Part shown: one piece after another, positions 49,468-60,200 of the stretch | Layout of the letters: each line of letters starts with the position of its first letter | Numbering within the stretch: the stretch's first letter is position 1 | Source: UBA1952 sp965246765 | Lineage (GTDB): Bacteria > Bacteroidota > Bacteroidia > Chitinophagales > Chitinophagaceae | Assembly (NCBI GenBank): GCA_965246765.1 | Contig: CBDFFJ010000005.1 | Location: 992,001-1,056,000 of the forward strand | Reading direction: 5' to 3' | Length of the DNA: 64,000 bases | The notes under the pieces: generated by a model | Seen by the model: only the letters and a program-made list of their open reading frames with translations | Told to the model about the DNA's origin: nothing | Databases searched by the model: none | Program-made: the position numbers and the translations under genes

Positions 49468-49674
49468 TCAATTTTCGTTCTGTAGATACCCGTCTGTCTC
49501 GCAGACTGGACAGCCCCTATAAAATTCTCCGGTTTCCGTGTCTGTCAAGATAACTAAGGCATTATCATTTCTTTCGTCGTCCACCATTTCATAGAAATAC
49601 AATCCGCAGTTATTGCACTTGACAATATAAGATTCCCAGTCTGCATTTTTTAAATCATAGATACCATATCTCAT
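49468..49674 (-). CDS. Small zinc-ribbon protein
   Basis: A 68-aa protein with two CxxC pairs: CNNC (about residue 20) and CPVC (about residue 55), spacing and flanks typical of a rubredoxin-type zinc ribbon (YIVKCNNCGLYFYEM ... FYRGCPVCETDGYLQ). The start overlaps the stop of the Mrr-type gene by 4 bp (ATGA), and the stop is 4 bp before the truncated methyltransferase. Probably binds zinc and assists the neighbouring restriction protein; no direct evidence. Confidence 0.75.
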   Translation of the reverse strand: MRYGIYDLKNADWESYIVKCNNCGLYFYEMVDDERNDNALVILTDTETGEFYRGCPVCETDGYLQNEN

Positions 49675-50660
49675 TTGTTTCTCAATCTTTCTAAAGGATG
49701 AACCTTGCCGGTTTTATGGTCTGTGAACTTCCAGAATTTCCAGCCGTTTACAGGCAAACCATTGTGAACTTTTGTGCCAGCGGCTGAAGGGGATTTAAAC
49801 ACCGCCCCCTCATACACAATCTTCGTTGGCGAGAAGAACACAGCAAAATGCTTATGGTTTTTGTAGTTAACAAAAATCTCAATGCCTTTCTCGTCAACGG
49901 CGGTTTCATTAGGAAAATCAAAGGCCATTTCATCCTTATCAACCTCATAAATCGTGACGCGCTCTGAAATAACGCCGATGCTGAACTCACACAGCAAGTC
50001 AACAAGCTCATTGCCGTTCATCAAAGAAATAGGCGCCTTGTAAGGGTCTTCTGCTTCTTCTATTGCTTGACGGGAAAAGTCGGAAGTCGTGACGAACAAG
50101 CCAGTTTGGTGCGGACGCAGACTTCCTCGCAGTTCGGAAATGCTCCCGCGTTGAACGTTATTACGCCAGCGCTTTACCTGAACGCTGACGCTGCTGCGAA
50201 TTACACCGGCAACGACAAGCCTGCCGTTCACATCAATCCCTCCATCACCGCTCTGCCGTGTGACCTCTACTTCTTCAAAATTGAGCTTGCGCAATACTTC
50301 ACCGATAAGCTCTTCAAACTTCGTCGGGTGCATTGCATGGAGCGCTTCAAGTAAGCCCTTCTTTACTTCCGCATTCTTTTGGCGGATGTCTGCGAAGATG
50401 CCCTTTGGCTCATTTTCGGTAAGCCCGTAAATGCCCTTGCCGTAAGCGATGAATTTAGGTTCCGTTCCGGCTGACGTTGCCTTTCTGATTTCGCTACCAA
50501 GCGCGGACGAGAGGTTTCCGGCAATCAGGATATTGTCACTTTCAAGAAGCTCAAGGTCAAAGGCACGCTTGGCAATATCCCGATAATGAAGCTTACTGTG
50601 CTTCGGGTCTTCGCTTAAAATCTTGTAAGCGATTTCAACATAGGATAGACTTTCGGCCAT
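49671..50660 (-). CDS. Mrr-type restriction endonuclease with HARE-HTH and RAMA domains
   Basis: A 329-aa protein. The N-terminal HARE-type winged helix is residues about 5-75 (YVEIAYKILSEDPKHSKLHYRDIAKRAF). The Mrr_cat nuclease core has FEELIGEVLRKLNFEEVEVTRQSGDGGIDVNGRL and SVQVKRW, giving the PD-(D/E)XK-type D...QxK. A C-terminal RAMA-like domain has FAVFFSPTKIVYEGAVFKSPSAAGTKVHNGLPVNGWKFW. RAMA and HARE domains are known in modified-DNA-recognising proteins, so this may be a type IV (modification-dependent) nuclease and not the partner of a methyltransferase. It overlaps the zinc-ribbon gene by 4 bp. All catalytic residues look intact. Confidence 0.87.
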   Translation of the reverse strand: MAESLSYVEIAYKILSEDPKHSKLHYRDIAKRAFDLELLESDNILIAGNLSSALGSEIRKATSAGTEPKFIAYGKGIYGLTENEPKGIFADIRQKNAEVKKGLLEALHAMHPTKFEELIGEVLRKLNFEEVEVTRQSGDGGIDVNGRLVVAGVIRSSVSVQVKRWRNNVQRGSISELRGSLRPHQTGLFVTTSDFSRQAIEEAEDPYKAPISLMNGNELVDLLCEFSIGVISERVTIYEVDKDEMAFDFPNETAVDEKGIEIFVNYKNHKHFAVFFSPTKIVYEGAVFKSPSAAGTKVHNGLPVNGWKFWKFTDHKTGKVHPLERLRNK

Positions 50661-50675
50661 GATGCGGGGCTGAAA

Positions 50676-51731
50676 TTATGCAGCTAACCGAACATTACCC
50701 AAAACAACCGCCTCCCTATCTGTAAACGTCCGGATAAGCCAGCGCGCAAGGCGCACAGGCTTTTGCGTCGGGTGCAGCACTTTGCCTTCGCTTTGCGCCC
50801 TTTTAATGTAAATGGCTTCCGTCTGGCAATCTATCTGCACTTCCTTATCAGGCGTGCGAAAAAAAACATTGTCGCCATCGTTGCCGTTCAGGTTCATCTC
50901 AATCACGTCCGTCGGGTAGCGGCCGCCCGCGCTCTTTACATGGCGCGGCTTAAAGTCCCCGTAGCTGCCGGTGTACTGGTCGTTGCGAATGCCCTTGTCG
51001 TAAGGCTCGCCATCCGCCATCTGCGGATGATACGGACTGCTGCTTGTAGAAGATGCAAATGTCCTCGTGCTTGCGCAACGGCTGCACCTTCGCATTCAGG
51101 AAGTTGGTCGCCTTGCTCTTTATCCAGACAATCTTGTACTTAAACAGCTTCTCATTGCTAAGAATCAGCTTAGCCGTAAACACGCCCTGCGCCGTGAGCA
51201 CAATGGCGCCGTTGTCTTTGATGATGCGCTCATATTCCGCCCACAGCTTTTTGAGGTCAATTACGCTGTCCCATTTGTTCTGCGTAGTGCCGTAGGGCAG
51301 GTCGCAGAGTATCATGTCTATGCTCTTGTCCGGTATGCGCTGCATCACGTCCAGGCAATCGCCCTGAATAACCTTGTTGTGAAACTCCGCTATGGGTTTG
51401 CGCTCGGGAATATCGCCGCTAAGTGACAGGCTGCCTTGTAGCGGCGACACTTTCAGCTTCTGCTCGGCAAGGGCCATTGCCGCAAGCGCTTCGTCCTCGT
51501 CGGCGCATAGCTCATGTACAATCTTCTCGCTGGATAATTCGGCGAGCAGCGGCCCCAAAGATGCGCCGTACTGATTGCTTAGCAAGCGAAGCTGTTCCCG
51601 GGTCGGGAGCTTATTATTGCCTTCAATCCTGCCTATAACCGCCGGGCTGATGCCTGTTGCTTCGGCCACGGTTTTTTGGGAAAGGGCTTTGACTCTGCGC
51701 AGCCTTTAAGCTGTGTTCCGATTCTTTTCAT
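50676..51731 (-). pseudogene. XRE-HTH/adenine-methyltransferase fusion gene, frameshifted and 3'-truncated
   Basis: Three frames combine into one gene. MKRIGTQLK starts at 51731. After a frameshift near 51705 it continues LRRVKALSQKTVAEATGISPAVIGRIEGNNKLP (HTH). Then comes an N6-adenine/N4-cytosine methyltransferase with HNKVIQGDCLDVMQ and catalytic DLPYGTTQNKWD. A single extra base at about 51036 shifts the frame before PYHPQMADGEPYDKGIRNDQYTGSYGDFK ... VLHPTQKPVRLARWLIRTFTDREAVVL. The sequence stops exactly where the SAM-binding DNxxGSG motif should follow. So it has two frameshifts plus loss of the 3' end, 15 bp before the Mrr gene start. Not functional. Confidence 0.85.
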
Positions 51732-51801
51732 GCTATCTGTATGTCCGCGCTGATTGTTTAAAGCATTATTGGCCAAAGGCCATTCCAAATCCGGCTGCCC
51801 T

Positions 51802-52521
51802 TTACCCCACAATCCCAAAAGCCGCCCCTTCCCCAAGCGCCTTCTCCCCCTCAAAAAACTGCACGCCAATCCCCGCCATCAGCACCAGGCCTTCGCCAAC
51901 CGGCAGCGGGCATTCCAGTGCCTTGTCAATTGAAACAGAACTCTTCATCAGCAATCCTGTGGAGGCAGAGGCGCTTGTCGCTGTCTTAGCCGCAAAATCT
52001 GCTGCGATGCCCACCACCTTGATTTCGGCATGAGTGGCATTGGCGGGCCAGCCGAGGTCGCGCTTGGGCTGTAAGGACGGCATGGTGATGGTCAGGACGC
52101 CTTCAGGGCTCATACTACCCCCACATTGCGCCCAGAAGGAGCGGCTGAGCGGATGGTCTTTCACCCATTCAAAAGTCTTCAGCGGGCCAATGTTTTCGGC
52201 CAGAATCTGCCGGTCGCCTTTGCCGTTCTTCACATCCGCGCGGATGATTTCTCCAAGCACCTTGGAGAGGCGGGCGTGGGTCTCGCCGTCGCCGGCATAG
52301 GGGCAATGCTTTTTGATTTCATTCCTGATAAGACCGGAACCCGAACCTGCCCGGCCAAATTCGGAAGAGGCCTTGCGGGAGCCTTCAAAGGCAGCCTCAG
52401 TAGCTACACGCTCTTTATTCAGATTGCCCTTGCGGCGTACGAGGTTGCCGTGCTTAGTCTTGTAGAAAACGAAGTCGCCGAAGGAGCCAATGAAGGGGAA
52501 GTCGCCGGATTGCTTTGCCAT
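51802..52521 (-). CDS. Conserved hypothetical protein
   Basis: A 239-aa protein. The start at 52521 (MAKQSGDFPFIGSFGDFVFYKTKHGNLVRRKG) matches the beginning of a Bacteroidota family of unknown function that opens M-A-K-Q-x-G, followed by a G-x-x-x-x-x-x-F/Y-Y-K-x-K-x-G pattern. The rest is mixed, with FWAQCGGSMSPEGVLTITMPSLQPKRDLGW and a C-terminal AGIGVQFFEGEKALGEGAAFGIVG. No signal peptide or membrane segment. Function unknown. Opposite strand to the aldo/keto reductase. Confidence 0.75.
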   Translation of the reverse strand: MAKQSGDFPFIGSFGDFVFYKTKHGNLVRRKGNLNKERVATEAAFEGSRKASSEFGRAGSGSGLIRNEIKKHCPYAGDGETHARLSKVLGEIIRADVKNGKGDRQILAENIGPLKTFEWVKDHPLSRSFWAQCGGSMSPEGVLTITMPSLQPKRDLGWPANATHAEIKVVGIAADFAAKTATSASASTGLLMKSSVSIDKALECPLPVGEGLVLMAGIGVQFFEGEKALGEGAAFGIVG

Positions 52522-52708
52522 GTGGTGTGTTATGGCGGCTAAGATAATGATAACCCCGCCTTCACTCCCACCCTTCACTTATAATTGCACGGCGCGTACA
52601 CATAAAGAAATCCACCTGGCTATAGCCACTTCGAGGCTGAACTACAGCCGCATTCATGTCCCGGCATGGCCTTCGTACCTTTTCTTTTTTAAAAAAACTG
52701 GCTCAGCG

Positions 52709-53551
52709 ATGAATCAAACAACTTACACCCTGCGCGGCGGACTGACCGTAGCAAGAATGGGTTTTGGCGCCATGCGCATCACCGGCAAGGGCGTCTGGGG
52801 GCCTCCTGAAGACAGGGACGAGGCGATGCGGGTGCTTCAGGCTGCGGTAAAACTGGGAGTAAACTTTATAGACACTGCCGACTCCTATGGCCCGAACGTT
52901 TCCGAAGAATTAATCGCGCAGGCCCTCTTCCCTTATCCGGCTGATCTCGTCATTGCCACTAAAGGAGGATTTATGCGCAGCGGCCCCAATCAGTGGACTA
53001 TGAACGGCGATCCCGGCTATCTCCGGGGCGCTTTGGAAGGCAGCCTCAAACGCCTGAAGCAGGAACGAATCCAACTATACCAGCTTCATCGTATAGATCC
53101 GTCTGTAAAGCGTGATGACACGTTTAAAATGCTGCAACACGCGCAGGAAGAGGGACTCATTGAGCATATCGGGCTTTCGGAAGTCAACATTGAGGAGATC
53201 AAGGCCGCCGGTGATTTCTTTGAGGTTGCCTCAGTGCAAAACAAGTATAGCTACGACTTTCGCAAATGGGAACCGGAGCTGGAATACTGTCGCGCCAATG
53301 GCATCGGCTTTATACCCTGGAATCCGCTTAATGCCAACAATGTGGAAAGCATGGGCCGGATTGAAAGCATCGCTGCCCGGCGGGGCGCGTCGCCGCATCA
53401 GGTAGCACTGGCCTGGCTGCTGCAGCACGCGGATAATATTCTATTGATCCCCGGCACCTCTAAAGTGGCGCACCTGGAAGATAATATGTGTGCAACGGCA
53501 TTACAGCTCAGCCCGGAAGACATAGAAACCCTGGATAGCTTATCCCGCTGA
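52709..53551 (+). CDS. Aldo/keto reductase
   Basis: A 280-aa NADPH-dependent oxidoreductase with a TIM barrel. Active-site residues are visible: Asp in FIDTADSYGP, Tyr of SYG, Lys in VIATKGG and His in LYQLHRIDP. The cofactor-binding C-terminal motif is IPGTSKVAHLEDN. The start at 52709 (MNQTTYTLRGGLTVARMGFGAM) is well placed; the earlier frame runs through non-coding DNA. Substrate unknown; the family reduces aldehydes and ketones. Cytosolic. Converges with a pseudouridine synthase pseudogene 1 bp beyond the stop. Confidence 0.92.
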   Translation: MNQTTYTLRGGLTVARMGFGAMRITGKGVWGPPEDRDEAMRVLQAAVKLGVNFIDTADSYGPNVSEELIAQALFPYPADLVIATKGGFMRSGPNQWTMNGDPGYLRGALEGSLKRLKQERIQLYQLHRIDPSVKRDDTFKMLQHAQEEGLIEHIGLSEVNIEEIKAAGDFFEVASVQNKYSYDFRKWEPELEYCRANGIGFIPWNPLNANNVESMGRIESIAARRGASPHQVALAWLLQHADNILLIPGTSKVAHLEDNMCATALQLSPEDIETLDSLSR

Positions 53552-53552
53552 T

Positions 53553-54175
53553 TCAGGCCTTCAGTCCCAGGTCCTGGAAAAATTTTTCCGCAGTCAGCTC
53601 CCTGACCTGCCCGACCGCAAGATCGCCGAGCTCCATGCCGCCTATACTCAGCCGTATCAGGCGGTGGCAGGGATGCCCTGCGCCTTGCAGCATCTTCCGT
53701 ACCTGCCGGTGCTTTCCTTCGGTAAGGGTTATGCTGAGCCAGTCCTGGGGAATATCCTGGCGTAGCTCGTGCGCGATGCCCGGCAGGCCGGCTGGCCGCT
53801 GCCGCCGCGCTACGATTGCCGGCGCGCTACGATTGCCGGCGCTGTCGTATAATTTTCACCGCCGCGAATGCGGATGGAGATGCCGCTTCCAAGCCGCTGC
53901 ATCATTTCATCGCTCACCTGCTTATAGACATTCACCAGGTACGTGCGGCGATGCGCGGCAGCGGGGTCAAAGAGCATCTTCGTCACCGCCTTATCTGTTG
54001 TAAGCAGCAGCAGGCCTTCTGAGGTGAAGTCAAGGCGGCCTATGGCATGTATGCCCTCCGGAAATGGGAATGCCAGGGCGCCAAGCATGGGCAGTCCGGG
54101 ATGCCCGCCGCTGAATTGCGACAGCATTCCGTAAGGCTTATTAATGGCGAAATAGCGGTGGCAGGCCTCTGACAT
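53553..54175 (-). pseudogene. RsuA/RluE-family pseudouridine synthase, broken by a 17-bp tandem duplication
   Basis: The N-terminal part (MSEACHRYFAINKPYGMLSQF ... AIGRLDFTSEGLLLLTTDK) carries the GRLDxxxxGLLLLT active-site motif with the catalytic Asp. The frame is closed by a stop at 53810 just after ARRQS. On the minus strand the unit GCGCCGGCAATCGTAGC occurs twice in tandem (53809-53842). Removing one copy restores one continuous frame, ARRQRPAGLPGIAHELRQDIPQDWLSITLTEGKHRQVRKMLQGAGHPCHRLIR, to a stop at 53553. That continuation has the usual E-G-x-x-x-Q-V-R-K-M motif. Truncated as sequenced. Confidence 0.9.
53809..53842. repeat. 17-bp exact tandem duplication inside a pseudouridine synthase gene
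   Basis: GCTACGATTGCCGGCGC at 53809-53825 and again at 53826-53842. Because 17 is not a multiple of 3 it causes the frameshift described for the surrounding gene. Confidence 0.95.
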
Positions 54176-54225
54176 CGGGCTGCAAAGTCCGCATATTCTT
54201 AAAGCAACAGGAACATAAGGACAAA

Positions 54226-54260
54226 AAAAGGCCGCCCGGAATTTCGCCGGGCGGCCTTTT
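54226..54260. terminator. Rho-independent terminator after the giant repeat gene
   Basis: A perfect 14-bp stem (AAAAGGCCGCCCGG / CCGGGCGGCCTTTT) with a 7-nt loop. On the minus strand it follows the stop of the 2866-aa gene at 54277 by 16 bp. Confidence 0.9.
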
Positions 54261-54276
54261 CAGCATCAGGCTTCCA

Positions 54277-57200
54277 TTACCTCGTCACTTTGGTAATCTT
54301 CTCCATTTTCAGATAATTACCGGCCTTGTCGGTTATCAGTATGCGATACACGCCGTCCGCGAATGCGCCGACGTTTATCTCATGGGCACCCATAGCCGAC
54401 AGTATTTGCTTGCCGTCCATACTGCTCACCGTAATGTTGACGGAAACAGGCGCGTCAATGTGTATCAGGTCATTGGCCGGATTCGGATACAGCTTAATTG
54501 CATCGGCGATGGTGCTGCCGCCCACACCCAGATTTCTGAACACAAATAGGCCGGAATTGCCGGAGCAATGCAGCCCGGTGGTGTCCGTAACCGCTACATA
54601 GTATGTCCCATTGGCGGTCGGCGTGTACATCTGGCTGGTAGCACCGGCAATATATACGCCCGGCTGATACCATTGATACGTGGAATAGCCGGCGCCTGCA
54701 TCAAGCGTTCCGCCATTGCGGGTGACGACCGGAGACGGACGCTGCGTAACCGTAATGACGGAAGGCGTTGCCGTAGTAGAGCTACACCCGTTTACATCCG
54801 TCACCTTCAGCGTATAGAATCCGCCGGTAGTTGTGCTGAAGGCATTTACCCCTGTCTTTACCGGCACGCCATAAAGCATCCAGACATAGTTTGCGTAGCC
54901 GGCAGCCGCCGTAAAGTGTACGGAGTCGTCCTGGCAGATGTTGATATAGTCTGCCGGCGTAATGCCGGAATTAGGCGCCGGAATGATTGTAACCGTCTTC
55001 GTAGCCGTGTTGGTGCAGCCATTGGCGCCTGTGCCGGTCACGGTGTAGAGCGTAGTGCCTGCCGGCGATGCCACTACCGATGCGCCGGTAGTAAGGTTCA
55101 GCCCCGCCGCGGGCGACCAGCTGTAGGTAGATCCACCGGAGGCCGTAAGCGTAGCGCTCAGGCCGCCGCAGAACGAGACCGGGCCGGCCGGCGTAATGGC
55201 GATGTTCGGAAGGGCGTTGACCGTCACCAGCCTGGTAGCCGAGCTGATGCAGCCGTTTAGGTCCGTACCTGTCACCAGGTAGGTGGTGTTTCCGGTTGGT
55301 GTAGCCGTAACGGAGGATCCCGATGTGCTGCTCAGCGTAGCGCCCGGCGACCAGCTGTAGGTGTTCGCGCCGCTTGCCGTAAGCACCACATTCGCGCCCG
55401 CACAGATGGTGACAGGCGCCAGCGGGCTGATAGAAATATTGGGCAAAGGATTTACCGTAATAGTGCCCGCAGCGGTTGCCGTGCCGCAGCCTCCACCAGG
55501 AGTCACTGTATAGGTGAACGTTCCGGACGCAGTTGGCGTACCGCTGATGGTAACCACATTGCCCGCCCAGATTCCGGTGACGCCGGCAGGCAGACCCGTG
55601 ACTGTCGCGCCCGTTGCGCCGGTAGTGGCGTACGTGATGTTGCTGATGGCGGTGTTCAGGCACTTTGTCTGTGCGGCAGTAGCGGGTGCAGAGCTCAGGG
55701 CGATTGTATTGTTAGGCGACACCACCATAGTTCCGGTCGCAGTCACTGTGCCGCAGCCGCCGGTAAGCGTTGCGGTATAGTTGAAAGTGCCGGTGGCAGT
55801 CGGTGTACCGCTGATGGTTATCACATTGCCCGCCCAAACGCCGCTGACTCCCGCCGGCAATCCGGAAACTGTAGCGCCGGTAGCGCCGGTGGTAGCATAG
55901 GTTATGGTAGTGGCAGGCGTGCTTACGCAAACGGTCTGGGCGTTGCTGCCGGTTGCTGAGGTAAGCGTAACTGTATTGCCGGGCGTGACGGTAATTGTGC
56001 CGGTAGCGGAGATAATGGCGCAGCCGCCGGTAAGGGTAACGGTGTAGTTAAAGGTGCCCGACGCTGTTGGCGTACCGCTGATTGTAGCGACGTTCGCGCC
56101 CCAGCTGCCGTTTACACCCGCCGGGAGGCCGGAGAACGTAGCGCCGGTAGCGCCGGTAGTAGCATACGTAATATTGGTCAGCGCCGTATTAATGCACTTT
56201 GTCTGGGCATTGCTGCCGGCGGCAGAAGTAAGCGCCACTGTATTGGATGGACTAACCGTCAATGTGCCGGTGGCTGTCACCGCGCCGCCGCAGCCTGCGC
56301 CGCCGGTGAGGGTCGCCGTGTAATTAAAGGTGCCCGAGGCCGTTGGCGTGCCGCTGATCGTTATCGTGCCCGCAGTCCAGTTACCGGAGACGCCAGCCGG
56401 CAGGCCGGAGAACGTAGCGCCGGTAGCGCCGGTGGTGGTGTAGGTGATATTCGTAGCCGGCGTGCTCACGCACAATGCCTGTATGTTAGACCCGGCGCCG
56501 GAAGTAAGCGTGACGCTGTTGTTCGGCGACACGGTTATGCTGCCTGTTGCTGTAGTGGCGCCGCAGCCGCCAGTGAGGGTAACCGTATAGTTGAAGCTGC
56601 CTGATACACTCGGCGTGCCGCTTATGGTGACCACATTGCCGGCCCAGGCGCCGCTTATCCCTGCAGGCAACCCGGTAACTGTAGCGCCTGTAGCGCCTGT
56701 AGTAGCATAAGTGAGGCTGCCGAGTGGCGCTCCCATACATATGGCTTGCGCATTGCTGCCTGCCGCCGAGCTGAGGGTCGCCGTATTGTTAGGCGTCGCG
56801 GTTATTGAGCCAGTAGCCGTAAGCGTGGCCCCGCAACCGCCGGTCAGCGTTACCGTGTACGTAAAGCTGCCGGAAGCCGTTGGCGTGCCGGTAATTGTAA
56901 CCACGTTAGAAGCCCAGCTTCCGCTTACCCCGGCCGGCAGGCCGCTTACAGTAGCGCCGGTGGCGCCGGTTGTTGTGTAAGTAATATTAGCAGCCGGGTT
57001 ATTGATACAAACAGTCTGCGCATTAGTGCCTGCGGCAGAGCTTAGGGTTACCGTATTAGCGTTTATGACAGTTATGGTACCCGCAGCCGTTGTTGTTCCG
57101 CAGCCGCCGGTAAGCGTTACCGTGTAGGAGAAGCTTCCGGAAACTGTTGGCGTACCGCTGATGGTAACCACATTTGCCGCCCATGAACCGGTAACGCCCG

Positions 57201-60200
57201 CCGGCAATCCGGAAAAGCCCGCGCCGGTTGCCAGCGTAGTGTTGTAGGTGATATTGCTGATTGCTGAGTTTACGCATACGGTCTGGCTGGCCGTACTGGC
57301 TGCCGAGCTGAGTGCAATCGTATTCGCGCTGAGTGAAGCGATGCTTCCGGTAGCCGTAACTGCGCCGCAACCGCCCGTGAGCGTGACGGTGTAATTGAAT
57401 GTACCGGAAACCGTTGGCGTGCCGCTGATAGTTGCCACATTGCCCGCCCAGGTTCCGATTACACCGGCCGGCAATCCGGAAAAGCCTGCACCCGTAGCGC
57501 CTGTTGTTGCATAGGTAATGTTCGTGAGCGGAGTGTTTGTGCATACAGTCTGTGCGTTCGTGCCGGCAGCTGAGCTGAGCGTTGCGGTATTAACCGGCGT
57601 AACGGTCATAGTGCCCGTAGCAGTAACTGCGCCGCAGCCGCCGGTGAGCGTGACAGTGTAGCTAAAGCTGCCCGAAGCGGTTGGCGTACCGCTGATGGTA
57701 ACCACATTTGCCGCCCATGAACCGGTAAGGCCGGCAGGCAGACCCGAGAAGGTTGCGCCCGTAGCCCCGGTTGTCGTGTAGGTAATGGCTGTAATGGCGG
57801 AATTGGTACATACGGTCTGGCTATTGGTGCCGGCTGCCGAGCTAAGCGTCGCGGTGTTGACAGGGTTAACCGTTGCCGTTGCCGTTGCCGCCGTGCCGGT
57901 GCAAGTCGTTCCTGCATTGGTGTAAGACGGAGTAACCGTAAATGTCACTGTAACCGGAGCAGCCGTGGCGTTAACCGGAGTACCGCTGATGGTGCCAGAG
58001 CCGGTATTGGTAAGGCCGGTTACAGACACGGTATTGTCCCTGACCCAGTTATACACAGTTCCCGTTATGGTGCCGGTATTTAAGACGGCCGTAATTGCCG
58101 TGCCCGTGCAAAGTGTCTGGGATGCCGGTGTAGCTGATGCATTCGGAGTCGGATTGACGATTACCGTCCTGGTTATATTGGTGCCGAAGGGGCAGCCATT
58201 GGCATTAAGCGGCGTAATGGTAAACGTAACCGTAACGGGGCTTGTGGTCGTATTGGTGAGTGTGCCCGAGATGCTCCCCGTGCCGCTGGCAGCAATGCCG
58301 GTAACCGTTGCCGTATTATCTCTGGTCCAGCTGAAGGAACTGGCAGTGCCCGCAAGCGCGATAGTGGTAATGGCCGTGCCGGAGCAGGCCACCTGCGAGG
58401 TAGGCGGGCCGGTGGTGTTATCCGTAGGCGTAAATTCATCTGCGCCCATGTCCGGAGGCGTGGTGCGGCCCTGGCCGTCAATATCCGTTGTGACGCCGGC
58501 GATCGCAGCACCTGCGCCATTCAGGCACCAGTTGGCGCCCACGGCATTGCTGAGGTGCAGATCGGCCGGCGCTGTAGTGCTCGTAAACACGGGCGCTACA
58601 TTGAGCGATTGGAGATCAAAGCCGGTAGCAGTCCGCCATGCGGCGATGCTGGAAATATTGGCGCCGAAGTAACCAAAGCTTGAGGCCGCAGAGTAATAAT
58701 CATTGTAATTAATATCTGCAAAAACAGTGGCAGGCGCATTGGATATAATGGCGAAGCGATTCGTGCCTATCGTCTGAATGTTTGCAAAAATGTTGTTGCG
58801 GATGTTGAGCGAGCCGGCCGTTACGATGCCTGAGGTTATGTTGATGGCGGCCGGGTTGCCTGTGGTCGCCGTCTGGTCGGTATTCATCAGCACAGTGTTG
58901 TCGTAAATATTGTATCCGCCGCCGCTTGCCAGAACGATGCCGTAGCCATTGTCGCCGATAGCCATTCCGCTAAAGCCTGCGCTGGCCACGTCGGATATAA
59001 AGTTGTTGTACACATTAATGCCGGAGGTGTTGGAGGTGCCGCTCAGCGCAATGCCATTGGAACCGAAGCCCCCGGTATTTGTGCTCTTAATGTCGCTTAT
59101 CTTATTGTTGAAGATGTTGCCGTTGGTCGCCGTGTTGAATGTGCTGATGCCTGTGGCGGTTCCGGTGCTGGTTGCCGCCGTAAATACGCCATTGATGATA
59201 TTGTTGCTGATCGTGAAGTTGTTCACCCATTGCACCGACAATCCTCTGAAACCCAGCTTGTCGGCAACCACAGAAGCGGATCCGAATGTATTGCCGTCAA
59301 TGAGCCAGCCCTGATCTAAAGTAGTGGTAAAGCCGTTGATGTAAATACCGTTTTGAGTTGCCGTAAATACGTTGCCCTGAATCGTATTGTTATTGTTGGG
59401 TGCGTCTCCGGCCCCGCCCAGCGCAGACCCGCTCCCGGCAATGATGCCGGCAATGGCAGTAGCGGTTGCCCCGCAGGCAATGGTGCAATTCCGGATCGTA
59501 TCGTTGCTGGCGCCATCCGTAGCGCTGACGCTGGCTATCCAGAACACCGAGCCGCCTGTATTGGTGTTGATGATCTTCAGCGACGCTCCGCCTGCGTTCA
59601 GGCCGTCAAACGTTACGCCGTCTGCGCCATTCAGCTTGATAAGCGGATTTGCCGAGTTCCCTGTCAGTGTAGTCGCCACTGCCGGAGAAGCCTGCGGTTT
59701 GACAGATAAGGAGAACGCCCCGGCAGCGCAGCCGGTATTGACTATTGCATTTAGTGCAACAGTGCCCCCCTCGGTAATGCTTGCATCTATGATGGTCGCC
59801 GTTACATTGCCGGTTACGCCATTGGTATTTATTGCATTAAAAAGCCCGCTTGCTCCGGTTAGGCTGGTGTAGGTGCCGGTAGCGCCGATTGTAACCGCCC
59901 CGGCCAGGCCCGACGATATGATTGTATAGCTGTTAATAGTGCCTCCGATCGGGAAGGCCGCGGATGTAAGGGCTACGCTGGCCGGTGTTGCCGTAAAGGT
60001 GCCGCTGCCGATACCAACGTTTGGCGTAGATACAAGGTCCTGAGCCACTACAAAATATTGAATGACATCGCCGCCGGCTACCGCGGATTGCAGCTTGGAA
60101 TAGTCAATGGTAAACGAAAAAGGCGCCGCCGAGTTGGAGGCCTCCACAAACTTCCAGCCGTTATCTGCGCTCGTATTGCCCGCATAAGTATTCGCATCGG

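Noticed and set aside
49468..49674. Zinc-ribbon gene as the missing 5' end of the Eco57I-like methyltransferase
   Set aside because: It is in a different frame, is separately started with an ATGA overlap, and lacks motif I.
55444..57858. Regularly spaced repeats resembling a CRISPR array
   Set aside because: The period is about 268 bp, units are coding and diverge throughout, and there are no unique spacers of CRISPR size. They are protein modules.
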